Of a stretch of DNA of 64,000 nucleotides, positions 9,672 through 17,602 are shown in pieces. The stretch lies in the NCBI RefSeq assembly GCF_000585995.1, contig NZ_CP007410.1:6441001-6505000 (forward strand). The letters run 5' to 3'. Position 1 is the stretch's first letter, and the number at the start of each line of letters is the position of its first letter. The position numbers and the translations under genes are program-made. The DNA comes from Pseudomonas brassicacearum. GTDB taxonomy: Bacteria; Pseudomonadota; Gammaproteobacteria; Pseudomonadales; Pseudomonadaceae. Under the pieces are notes generated by a model that saw only the letters and a program-made list of their open reading frames with translations, did not search any database and was not told the DNA's origin.

Positions 9672-11747
9672 ATGACTGAGCTGTCGAAAGTGCCGGTCAC
9701 GGCACTCAAGGGTGTCGGTGAAGCCATGGCCGAGAAACTGGCCAAGGTCGGCCTGGAGAATCTCCAGGACGTGCTGTTCCACCTGCCGCTGCGCTACCAG
9801 GACCGCACCCGCGTGGTGCCCATCGGCCAGTTACGGCCCGGGCAGGACGCGGTGATCGAAGGCACCGTCAGCGGCGCCGACGTGGTCATGGGTCGCCGCC
9901 GCAGCCTGGTGGTGCGGCTGCAAGACGGCACTGGCGGGCTCAGCCTGCGCTTCTATCACTTCAGCAATGCACAAAAGGAAGGCCTCAAGCGTGGCACTCG
10001 CGTGCGCTGCTACGGAGAGGCGCGGCCCGGGGCGTCGGGGCTGGAGATCTATCATCCGGAATACCGCAGCATCACCGGTGACGAGCCGCCGCCCGTGGAT
10101 GAAACCCTGACCCCGGTCTATCCCCTCACCGAAGGCCTGACCCAACAACGCCTGCGCCAGCTCTGCCAGCAAACCCTGACCCTGCTCGGCCCCAGCAGCC
10201 TGCCCGACTGGCTGCCCACGGAGCTGGCCCGGGACTACCACCTGGCGCCCCTGGCCGACGCGATCCGCTACCTGCACCATCCACCAGCCGATGCCGATGT
10301 CGATGAACTTGCCCTCGGCCATCACTGGGCCCAGCACCGCCTGGCATTCGAAGAACTGCTGACCCATCAATTGTCTCAGCAACGTCTGCGCGAAAGCCTG
10401 CGCTCCCTGCGTGCCCCAGCCATGTCCAAGGCCCGGGACTTGCCCGCTCGCTACCTGGCCAACCTGGGCTTCACGCCAACCGGCGCCCAACAAAGGGTCG
10501 GTAACGAAATTGCCTACGACCTGAGCCAGCCTGAACCGATGCTGCGGTTGATCCAGGGCGATGTCGGCGCCGGCAAGACCGTGGTCGCCGCCCTCGCCGC
10601 GCTCCAGGCCCTGGAAGCGGGGTATCAAGTGGCACTGATGGCGCCCACCGAGATCCTCGCTGAACAGCACTTCATCACCTTCCAGCGCTGGCTTGAACCG
10701 CTGGGCATCGAAGTCGCCTGGCTGGCCGGCAAGCTCAAGGGAAAGAACCGTGCAACTGCCCTGGCGCAGATCGCCGAAGGCGCACCGATGGTGGTCGGTA
10801 CCCACGCGTTGTTCCAGGACGAAGTGCAATTCAAGAACCTGGCGCTGGTAATCATCGACGAACAACACCGCTTCGGCGTGCAACAGCGCCTGGCCCTGCG
10901 GCAGAAAGGCGTGGGCGGACGGATGTGTCCGCATCAGTTGATCATGACCGCCACGCCGATCCCGCGGACCCTGGCTATGAGCGCCTACGCCGACCTCGAC
11001 ACCTCGATCCTCGACGAACTGCCCCCCGGCCGTACCCCGGTCAACACCGTGCTGGTCACCGACACCCGCCGGGTCGAAGTGATCGAGCGCGTGCGCAGCG
11101 CCTGTGCCGAAGGGCGGCAGGCCTATTGGGTGTGCACGCTGATCGAAGAGTCGGAAGAGCTGACCTGCCAAGCCGCCGAAACCACCTATGAAGACCTCAC
11201 CGCCGCCCTCGGCGAGTTGAAGGTCGGGCTGATCCATGGCCGCATGAAACCGGCCGAAAAAGCCGCCGTCATGGCCGAATTCAAGGTCGGGGCCCTGCAA
11301 TTGCTGGTCGCCACCACCGTGATCGAGGTGGGCGTCGATGTGCCCAACGCCAGCTTGATGATCATCGAGAACCCTGAGCGGCTGGGCCTGGCGCAGTTGC
11401 ACCAGCTACGCGGACGTGTCGGCCGGGGCAGCGCCGCCAGCCATTGCGTGTTGCTGTACCACCCGCCGCTGTCCCAGATCGGCCGCCAACGGTTGGGCAT
11501 CATGCGCGAAACCAACGACGGCTTTGTCATCGCCGAAAAAGACCTTGAACTGCGCGGCCCCGGTGAAATGCTCGGCACGCGCCAGACCGGTCTGCTTCAA
11601 TTCAAGGTAGCCGACCTGATGCGCGACGCCGATCTGCTCCCCGCCGTACGCGACGCCGCCCAGGCTTTGCTGGAACGCTGGCCCGACCACGTCAGCCCGC
11701 TGCTGGATCGCTGGCTGCGTCATGGGCAGCAATATGGCCAAGTGTGA
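9672..11747 (+). CDS. recG: ATP-dependent DNA helicase RecG
   Basis: 691-residue branched-DNA helicase that regresses stalled replication forks and processes Holliday junctions. An N-terminal wedge/OB-fold domain (about 1-160) precedes superfamily 2 helicase motifs: Walker A GDVGAGKTVVA, a DEQHRFGVQQR box (DExH), TATPIPRTLAMS, and the C-terminal HGRMKPAEK and LRGRVGRG motifs. Length is normal. It directly follows oxyR. Confidence 0.96.
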   Translation: MTELSKVPVTALKGVGEAMAEKLAKVGLENLQDVLFHLPLRYQDRTRVVPIGQLRPGQDAVIEGTVSGADVVMGRRRSLVVRLQDGTGGLSLRFYHFSNAQKEGLKRGTRVRCYGEARPGASGLEIYHPEYRSITGDEPPPVDETLTPVYPLTEGLTQQRLRQLCQQTLTLLGPSSLPDWLPTELARDYHLAPLADAIRYLHHPPADADVDELALGHHWAQHRLAFEELLTHQLSQQRLRESLRSLRAPAMSKARDLPARYLANLGFTPTGAQQRVGNEIAYDLSQPEPMLRLIQGDVGAGKTVVAALAALQALEAGYQVALMAPTEILAEQHFITFQRWLEPLGIEVAWLAGKLKGKNRATALAQIAEGAPMVVGTHALFQDEVQFKNLALVIIDEQHRFGVQQRLALRQKGVGGRMCPHQLIMTATPIPRTLAMSAYADLDTSILDELPPGRTPVNTVLVTDTRRVEVIERVRSACAEGRQAYWVCTLIEESEELTCQAAETTYEDLTAALGELKVGLIHGRMKPAEKAAVMAEFKVGALQLLVATTVIEVGVDVPNASLMIIENPERLGLAQLHQLRGRVGRGSAASHCVLLYHPPLSQIGRQRLGIMRETNDGFVIAEKDLELRGPGEMLGTRQTGLLQFKVADLMRDADLLPAVRDAAQALLERWPDHVSPLLDRWLRHGQQYGQV

Positions 11748-11825
11748 GCACGCTCTCAGTTTCCGGACGCACCTGCCCGGCAAGCTGGTTATACTGCTGA
11801 ACTTGTAGGAAAACGGATACAGACC

Positions 11826-13226
11826 ATGACTGAAGCTGCCCTCGTCCCAGAATCCCCGCACGCTCCGTCTGTTATTCGGCTGCTGCTCGAAAAACTGGGC
11901 ATCGCCTTTGACGAAGTGCTCGAGCGACCAGGCCTGAACCCTGCTCGCAAAGTGCAAGCTGTCCTGCTGCACGACGCCGTTGGCGCGCTCATGGTGCTGT
12001 TTCCACAAAGCCAGCTGCTGGACCTCAACCGCCTGGCGGAACTCACTGGACGAAAACTCACGGCGGTGCCGACCGACCGCCTGGAGCGCATGCTCGGCAA
12101 GCACAGCCTGAGCCTGCTGCCCGGCCTGCCGGCGCTGACCAGCTCCCCCTGCCTGTACGAAGAAAGCCTGCTGCGCGAGCCGAAGCTGCTGATCAACTCG
12201 GGCGAGCCGGGGCTGCTGCTGGAAGTCACCAGCGAAGCCTTCAAGACCATGCTCACCAAGGCCAGCGCCGCGACATTCGGCGAAGCCGTGAGCAACATCA
12301 CTCCCAACCTGGACCGCCCGCACGACGACCGCGCGGAAATCACCCAGGCCGTCCAGGCGTTTACCGCCCGGCGCATCCAGCAACGGCTGGAAGAAACCAT
12401 CGAGATTCCGCCCCTGGCCGAAACCGCCCAGAAAATCATCAAGCTGCGGGTCGACCCGGACGCGACCATCGATGACATCACCGGCGTCGTCGAAACCGAC
12501 CCGGCCCTGGCCGCACAAGTGGTGAGCTGGGCCGCCTCGCCGTACTACGCCTCACCGGGCAAGATTCGTTCGGTGGAAGACGCCATCGTACGGGTGCTGG
12601 GCTTCGACCTGGTGATCAACCTGGCGCTCGGCCTGGCCCTGGGCAAGACCCTGAGCCTGCCCAAGGACCACCCGCAACACACCACGCCGTACTGGCACCA
12701 GTCGATCTACACCGCCGCCGTCATCGAGGGCCTGACCCGCGCCATGCCGCGCGCCCAGCGCCCCGAAGGCGGCCTGACCTACCTGTCCGGCCTGCTGCAT
12801 AACTTTGGCTATTTGCTGCTGGCCCACGTGTTCCCGCCGCACTTCTCGCTGATCTGCCGGCACCTGGAGGTCAACCCGCACCTGTGCCACAGCTACGTGG
12901 AACAGCACCTGCTGGGCATCAGTCGCGAGCAGATCGGCTCATGGCTGATGCGCTACTGGGACATGCCCGACGAACTGGCCACCGCCCTGCGCTTCCAGCA
13001 CGACCCGCATTACGACGGCGAATACGCGGCTTACCCGAACCTGGTGTGCCTGGCCGTACGCCTGCTGCGCTCGCGGGGCATCGGCACCGGCCCGGATGAA
13101 GAAATCCCTGACGCACTGCTGGAGCGCGTAGGGCTGTCTCGGGACAAGGTCAATGACGTGGTCAGTAAAGTGCTTGAAGCCGAAGCGCTGCTGCGCGAAC
13201 TGGCTTCGCAGTTCAGCCACGGTTGA
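11826..13226 (+). CDS. YbaK-like/HDOD domain fusion protein
   Basis: 466 residues. Residues about 10-150 resemble the YbaK/EbsC aminoacyl-tRNA deacylase-like fold (VQAVLLHDAVGALMVLFPQSQLLDLNRLAE..., then LINSGEPGLLLEV); about 195-400 form an HDOD domain (IPPLAETAQKIIKLRVDPDA, SYVEQHLLGISREQIGSWLM), a catalytically inactive relative of HD phosphohydrolases found in signalling and motility regulators. This fusion occurs in pseudomonads. A possible extended -10 (TGGTTATACT, ending 11795) lies upstream. I cannot tell whether the deacylase part is active or what the protein regulates. Confidence 0.85.
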   Translation: MTEAALVPESPHAPSVIRLLLEKLGIAFDEVLERPGLNPARKVQAVLLHDAVGALMVLFPQSQLLDLNRLAELTGRKLTAVPTDRLERMLGKHSLSLLPGLPALTSSPCLYEESLLREPKLLINSGEPGLLLEVTSEAFKTMLTKASAATFGEAVSNITPNLDRPHDDRAEITQAVQAFTARRIQQRLEETIEIPPLAETAQKIIKLRVDPDATIDDITGVVETDPALAAQVVSWAASPYYASPGKIRSVEDAIVRVLGFDLVINLALGLALGKTLSLPKDHPQHTTPYWHQSIYTAAVIEGLTRAMPRAQRPEGGLTYLSGLLHNFGYLLLAHVFPPHFSLICRHLEVNPHLCHSYVEQHLLGISREQIGSWLMRYWDMPDELATALRFQHDPHYDGEYAAYPNLVCLAVRLLRSRGIGTGPDEEIPDALLERVGLSRDKVNDVVSKVLEAEALLRELASQFSHG

Positions 13227-13230
13227 ACCC

Positions 13231-13270
13231 CCGAGGGAGCTTGCTTCCGCTAGGCTGCGCAGCAGCCCCA
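13231..13270. repeat. REP half-site
   Basis: CGAGGGAGCTTGCTTCCGCT followed by GGCTGCGCAGCAGCC: a single, slightly degenerate REP copy between the HDOD gene and the converging delta-60 repeat gene. Confidence 0.65.
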
Positions 13271-13354
13271 GATGGGCCTACACAATTTTCCAGGCGGATC
13301 GCGCTGATCGTTCCCACGCTCCGCCTGGAGGATTGACTACATGTTCCTTGCGGC

Positions 13355-14704
13355 TTAAGCCAGATAACGAATCACCCAACCACCACCGATATAAGCCCAA
13401 GGGTCACCGTCCACCCACGCTAACCCACACACAACGATCCGCCCATCCGCCATTACCGCCATATCCTGAACAACCTCATACTTCCCGCCTTCGTCAAAAA
13501 CGGTAAAACCGTTGCCATTGAACGTCGAATCCAAAGAGCCATCGGAATGAAAACGTGCCGTCAGCGCGCTAACCCCTTCCTCTACAAACCCCCTGCCGGT
13601 AGTACCGGCTACGAGGATCGAACCCTCCGCCTGCAACGCAATACGTTTCCATCCCAGCCCTTGAGGCACCAACTTGGAGAACAATGGCTGCCCGCGATTG
13701 AAATTGAAGTCGAAGAATCCGCCACGAGTTAGAACGAACATCAGCCCATGTAGAACACCATCGCGTAAAGCCTTGCCGATCGTGACAATACTGCCGTCAG
13801 TCTCTCTGACCTCAATAGCCTCCACGTAGATTAGGTTAGAGTGGCGAACGGGCACCATCCCACCATTAAAACTGGTATCGAGACGCCCCGATGCATCGAA
13901 ACGCATGACGTAAGCGACTCTGGAATAAGGATTTTCCAGCGCAAACTCACCACCGACCAACACGTTGCCATCCGCCTGAACGGTGACAACCTCGGCAATA
14001 TTCCATTCATAGGAAATACCTGGGGGCTCGACAATCGCAAAACCAACCCCGTTGAATGTGTAGTCGGTCGAACCATCCGAGTTAAGGCGAAGTACGATCT
14101 CTTTTGGCTCACCGGAATCATTTCTCATGTAACCGAGCAAGAGAATCTTGCCGTCTTGCTGGACCGCAGAAGCTCCTTTACGACCCGAACTGCGTGGTGC
14201 TCCAGTGGAAGACCTCTCGTCAACGCGAGCAAAAGCCCCCCCGCCTGTCTCAGCATGTCTAGGGGCTATACCGCCCGGAAACAAACGCACACCTTTTTCA
14301 CCGAAAGACTCAACCAGTCGCCCCTCCCTGTCATGCCGAACGAGACACCGCCCCCCTTCACTGCCCTTCTCATACTGCCCAAGCAGCAGCCATCCACCAT
14401 CACTAAGACCGATCAACTCCCTTACATCATTGATATAGCCCCCCTCGAGAGAAACCTCGACCAGACCCGCCCCGTTTCCACCAAATCCAATATCAAGCGA
14501 GCCGTTCTCATTCAGTCTCGCCAGTGCGATAGGGGCTTCCACACCCAATAATTGAATAGCAACAAGCAGCTTATTTTCAGGCAACGCCAGAACCGCTACC
14601 GTATCGAATCCAGAGATTTCGGGTATCGGAAACCTCAATACGCCCCCATCGGCAAAGGTGGGGTCGAGAGTGCCTGCTTGCAGGGTTCCTGTTGGTTGAG
14701 TCAT
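13355..14704 (-). CDS. Delta-60 repeat protein
   Basis: 449 residues built from at least seven delta-60 repeats, each marked by a hallmark LD-x-x-F-x-x-x-G turn (LDPTFADGGVL, LDIGFGGNG, LVESFGEKGVR, TDYTFNGVGF, LDTSFNGG, FDFNFNRG, LDSTFNGNGF), probably forming a beta-propeller-like array. There is no signal peptide or membrane segment, so location is unclear. ATG 14704 has GGAG ten bases upstream. Its coding sequence is less GC-rich than the neighbouring core genes. Several pseudomonads carry paralogues of this family; no function is established. Confidence 0.8.
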   Translation of the reverse strand: MTQPTGTLQAGTLDPTFADGGVLRFPIPEISGFDTVAVLALPENKLLVAIQLLGVEAPIALARLNENGSLDIGFGGNGAGLVEVSLEGGYINDVRELIGLSDGGWLLLGQYEKGSEGGRCLVRHDREGRLVESFGEKGVRLFPGGIAPRHAETGGGAFARVDERSSTGAPRSSGRKGASAVQQDGKILLLGYMRNDSGEPKEIVLRLNSDGSTDYTFNGVGFAIVEPPGISYEWNIAEVVTVQADGNVLVGGEFALENPYSRVAYVMRFDASGRLDTSFNGGMVPVRHSNLIYVEAIEVRETDGSIVTIGKALRDGVLHGLMFVLTRGGFFDFNFNRGQPLFSKLVPQGLGWKRIALQAEGSILVAGTTGRGFVEEGVSALTARFHSDGSLDSTFNGNGFTVFDEGGKYEVVQDMAVMADGRIVVCGLAWVDGDPWAYIGGGWVIRYLA

Positions 14705-15002
14705 GATTTTTTTGCTCCATCAAGGGGATGAAATTCACATGGACATCAACCTTCATGGAGCCTCCGAACACGTGTCTTTGCACCTGTCAGGAATGACAGT
14801 TCGAGCGACTTTTTGGAGATAAGGCACTGGCTTGTTAAGCCACCTCGCGACTCAAACCTGGAATCCCCGACTCGCTGCTTGATCGCGTGGGTTGGGCCTG
14901 GGAGAAAGCCAAGGACGCGATCCGCCTGGAGGATTACGTAAACCCATTTGGGGCCGCTTCGCGACCCAGCGGGAGCAAGCTCCCTCGCCACGGGGTTCTC
15001 GG
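14705..15002. other. Intergenic region with a REP half-site
   Basis: No gene found. One REP copy (GCGGGAGCAAGCTCCCTCGC, core about 14970-14991) lies just after the stop of the leftward SCP2-like gene. The rest should contain the promoter of the delta-60 repeat gene, but no site stands out. Confidence 0.6.
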
Positions 15003-15383
15003 CTAGGTTTTCTTGGCTTTCTTCGGCTTCAAGTACTTGGTCAGCCCCTGGAACCAGATCACCAGCGCCGGGTTGCCCTTGATCTGGATCGACTGGTCCT
15101 GGATCCCCGTCATGAATGCCAGTTGCTTGTTCCTGGCCTGCATCGTAGCGAAGCCATAGGCCGCGTCCTTGAAGGCGATGGAGAATGCCGGCGTCGGGTA
15201 GGTGCCGGACTGGCTGGTGATGCGCTGGTTTTTCACCGTGAAATGCCGGGCGACTTTGCCGTCCAGGGTTTGCAGCTGGAACACCAACTCTTTATCGCCC
15301 AACTGTTGCTGGAACGCCGGATTGTTCCGGCTGGCCTTGCCCATCAACAGCCCCAGCATCCACAGCAGAAAACGAAATTTCAT
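15003..15383 (-). CDS. SCP2-like sterol-binding-fold protein
   Basis: 126 residues. A short hydrophobic N-terminus (MKFRFLLWMLGLLMG) precedes a region with the pattern of SCP2-type lipid-carrier domains: VFQLQTLDGKVARHFTV, TPAFSIAFKDAAYGFATM, and a C-terminal GNPALVIWFQGL segment. The ligand is unknown. ATG 15383 is favoured, since GAGG lies eight bases upstream, while an in-frame GTG at 15389 has the site only about three bases away. A monocistronic leftward gene. Confidence 0.6.
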   Translation of the reverse strand: MKFRFLLWMLGLLMGKASRNNPAFQQQLGDKELVFQLQTLDGKVARHFTVKNQRITSQSGTYPTPAFSIAFKDAAYGFATMQARNKQLAFMTGIQDQSIQIKGNPALVIWFQGLTKYLKPKKAKKT

Positions 15384-15639
15384 GGGCACCGCCTCGTGAG
15401 AAAAAGATGAATGGCGGGCAGTTTAGCGATTCTTCGGCGGAACGCCATCATCGGATCGCTTTAGCGGGAGATGAATGTTTTTTCCTGCATGATGACTGCT
15501 AAGTCACGTTTTAGCGGCGGGTGATTGTGGCTTTCGTTGGCCTTCAGGGTCCTCGGACATTTCCTTCAAAACGTCGGGCTGTTCATGAACTAGGCAGGGC
15601 TCTGGTGCGCCGCTAACCTTTGTTCGTCATCGCAAAAAA

Positions 15640-15825
15640 CGGTGACACGGACGTGCAAGTCCGGTACATATCGGCGCGCAACTGCTATGGCGGCTGTGCG
15701 TGGGAGACTCTCAAGGTCTGCCGGGGTCCGATATGCCCGGTCTTGCACACCTACGCACGGCTGCCACCTTAATTCGGTGCAACGAACGGTGGCAGTTTTC
15801 TTTAAATACATATCGGGATACATCT
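15640..15825 (+). promoter_or_regulatory. Structured leader of the first DUF3077-type gene (candidate RNA switch, copy 1)
   Basis: Two long interleaved pairings are visible. A (15653-15674) pairs with A' (15728-15748): GTGCAAG/CTTGCAC, CCGG/CCGG and CATATCGG/CCGATATG, 19 base pairs. B (15689-15704, GGCGGCTGTGCGTGGG) pairs with B' (15750-15765, CCTACGCACGGCTGCC) over all 16 positions with three G-U pairs. The order A-B-A'-B' makes them a pseudoknot or alternative folds. A small hairpin (AGAC/GTCT, 15705-15719) sits between B and A'. The ten bases TACATATCGG of A recur at 15807-15816, overlapping the Shine-Dalgarno CGGGA of the gene at 15826, so A' can pair either with A or with the ribosome-binding site. 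Confidence 0.7.
15761..15803 (+). terminator. Terminator-like hairpin inside leader copy 1
   Basis: CTGCCACC (15761-15768) pairs with GGTGGCAG (15788-15795), followed by TTTTCTTT. The left arm overlaps strand B' (15750-15765), so this hairpin and the B-B' helix compete, as in a transcription attenuator. Confidence 0.5.
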
Positions 15826-16206
15826 ATGTTCAAGGTCACTCCTAATCCGCCGCAAAACGGCCACAAATCCCGCGTCCAAGCGCAGGAAGAAAAAAAGCTC
15901 GAAGACGCCGCCACCCGCGCCCTCGACTACTACCTCAACCCCCAACCCTCCCCGCCCGAACCCGACAAAAACCAGCTCTTCATCGTCTCGCCCCACATCG
16001 ACACCGAAACCCTGCTGGCCAACGCCTCCGAAGACCTGCTCTCCATCAGCACCATCGCCGCCGACCTGGCTGACGACGTCGACGACTCACGCCGCTGCGT
16101 CGCCCTGGCGATCAGCCGCATGGCCGATGGGGTTCAGTTGTTGGTCGAGCGGGCGTTGGATGATCTGGAAAACAAGGGAATGGCGGCGCCTGACGCCAAG
16201 GGGTAG
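15826..16206 (+). CDS. Small DUF3077/DUF6124-type protein, copy 1
   Basis: 126-residue soluble protein starting MFKVTPNPPQ, the N-terminal signature shared with the genes at 53009 and 55716. It then has a charged linker, a KLEDAATRALDYYL helix, and a conserved C-terminal part, ETLLANASEDLLSISTIAADL...DSRRCVALAIS, likely helical. No signal peptide, membrane segment or catalytic motif. The family is frequent and multi-copy in Pseudomonas, with no known function. ATG 15826 has CGGGA seven bases upstream. It is preceded by a long structured leader and followed by a REP array. Confidence 0.8.
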   Translation: MFKVTPNPPQNGHKSRVQAQEEKKLEDAATRALDYYLNPQPSPPEPDKNQLFIVSPHIDTETLLANASEDLLSISTIAADLADDVDDSRRCVALAISRMADGVQLLVERALDDLENKGMAAPDAKG

Positions 16207-16228
16207 CGCTGGCATTGATGCAAGCTGA

Positions 16229-16542
16229 GCCGACGCCATCGCGAGCAAGCTCGCTCCCACAATTGGATTGGGGTACAACCGCAAGAGATAGGCCGGCTAC
16301 TAGGCCGCCTTCGCGGGCAAGCCCGCTCCCACAGGGGATTGGAGGTGTTGCAGATATCACCGGCAACACAAAACAACTGTGGGAGCGAGCTTGCTCGCGA
16401 TGGCGGCGGGTCAGTCAACATGGATGCCAACTGAACGGACGCTATCGCGAGCAAGCTCGCTCCCACAATTGGATCGGGTACAACCGCAAGAGATAGGTCG
16501 GCTACCAGGCCGCCTTCGCGAGCAAGCTCGCTCCCACAGGTT
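16229..16542. repeat. Tandem array of inverted REP elements with a duplicated ~100-bp unit
   Basis: Five REP palindromes of the form CGCGAGCAAGCTCGCTCCCA in alternating orientation. A unit running from TCGCGAGCAAGCTCGCTCCC, through GTACAACCGCAAGAGATAGG, to a second REP occurs at about 16238-16336 and again at about 16445-16540 with few differences, so a REP pair with its spacer has been duplicated. The array fills the 372-base gap between the DUF3077-type gene and tagQ. Confidence 0.85.
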
Positions 16543-16578
16543 TTGGCTGCTGACCAATGATCAGCAGCCCTCACTCAA

Positions 16579-17517
16579 TCAAACATTCGGGCAAGGAACC
16601 GGTGCCCAGTCGCCCAGGTCCGGGTTTTTGCACATGCTGTTGACCTGAGTGGTACCGGCGCTAGCCACCTGCTTGCTTTCATCCTGCTTGGCCTTGGCGG
16701 TCTGCAGGGTTTTCTCAGTGGTCACCGCTTCTTTCGGCACGGTCGGCAGCTCTTTCTTCTTCGCCGCGACTACCTTGGTCTTGCTCTTTGTCTTGGTTGG
16801 CGCCACAACCGGTGCAGTGTCAGCAGTGGCCACAGTCACCACATCAGTACGCTGCACACCCACCTGCTGCAGGTCTTTCTCATAGGCCTGGGTGTAGTTG
16901 TTCAGGTCTTCCGAGGCCTTGCCGTTGACCGCAACGATCAGGTCGTTCGACTCTTTCAGGCCGGAAACGATTTCCGCCAGGCGCTTGCGGCCTTCGGTGT
17001 CGTTGACGGTCTTGGCCTTGCGGTCAGCCACCAGCTTGCTGAACGCATTCTGGTAGCACTGCTGCGAAGTCTTCGCGTAAGCGGTGCTGCGGTCGATGTC
17101 GGAGACGCTTTTGTTGACGTCGGCAGCGTAGGAAGCGATGCGCTGGTTGTCATCGGCGATCTGCTTCTGGCGCTCGGTGTAGTAACCGGCGGCACCACCG
17201 GCCAGGGCACCGCCCGCGGCACCGATGGCGGCGTTGCGACCACGGTCTTCCTTGTCGGCGGTCAGGGCGCCCAGCAAGGCACCGCCGACCGCGCCAACGG
17301 CCGCGCCGGTGACAACCGACTTGGTCATGTTGCCTTCGGTGGAGCGCAGGTGCTGCACCGGCTCGTAGCAGTTAGGGTAGTACTCGACCTTGGTGCTCGA
17401 GGCGACTTTGGAAGTCGGCGACGTGGCGCAGCCGGTCAGCACGGTGCTGAAGCCAACAGCGACCATCAGCAAGTGACGCTTGGAACCCGAAGCAAAAGGT
17501 TTACGGGAGAAAAGCAT
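16579..17517 (-). CDS. tagQ: T6SS threonine-phosphorylation pathway lipoprotein TagQ
   Basis: 312 residues with a lipoprotein signal (lipobox VLTGC, Cys30). A Gly/Ala-rich glycine-zipper segment (about 65-110, VVTGAAVGAVGGALLGAL...GGALAGGAAGYYTE) is followed by a helical region and a Lys-rich tail. By family knowledge, TagQ is an outer-membrane lipoprotein that holds TagR at the membrane, upstream of the PpkA kinase that posttranslationally activates H1-type T6SS. The call rests on the lipoprotein features and on being the last gene of the leftward T6SS arm, directly after tagR, as in P. aeruginosa. Confidence 0.82.
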   Translation of the reverse strand: MLFSRKPFASGSKRHLLMVAVGFSTVLTGCATSPTSKVASSTKVEYYPNCYEPVQHLRSTEGNMTKSVVTGAAVGAVGGALLGALTADKEDRGRNAAIGAAGGALAGGAAGYYTERQKQIADDNQRIASYAADVNKSVSDIDRSTAYAKTSQQCYQNAFSKLVADRKAKTVNDTEGRKRLAEIVSGLKESNDLIVAVNGKASEDLNNYTQAYEKDLQQVGVQRTDVVTVATADTAPVVAPTKTKSKTKVVAAKKKELPTVPKEAVTTEKTLQTAKAKQDESKQVASAGTTQVNSMCKNPDLGDWAPVPCPNV

Positions 17518-17602
17518 AGTTGTGTTCTCGTTTAAGTTTTGACCAGCTCAGCGCAGCCCCATTGCCGCCTGAGTCCCTTCCAAGCTCGCTGACAACGAAC
17601 AC

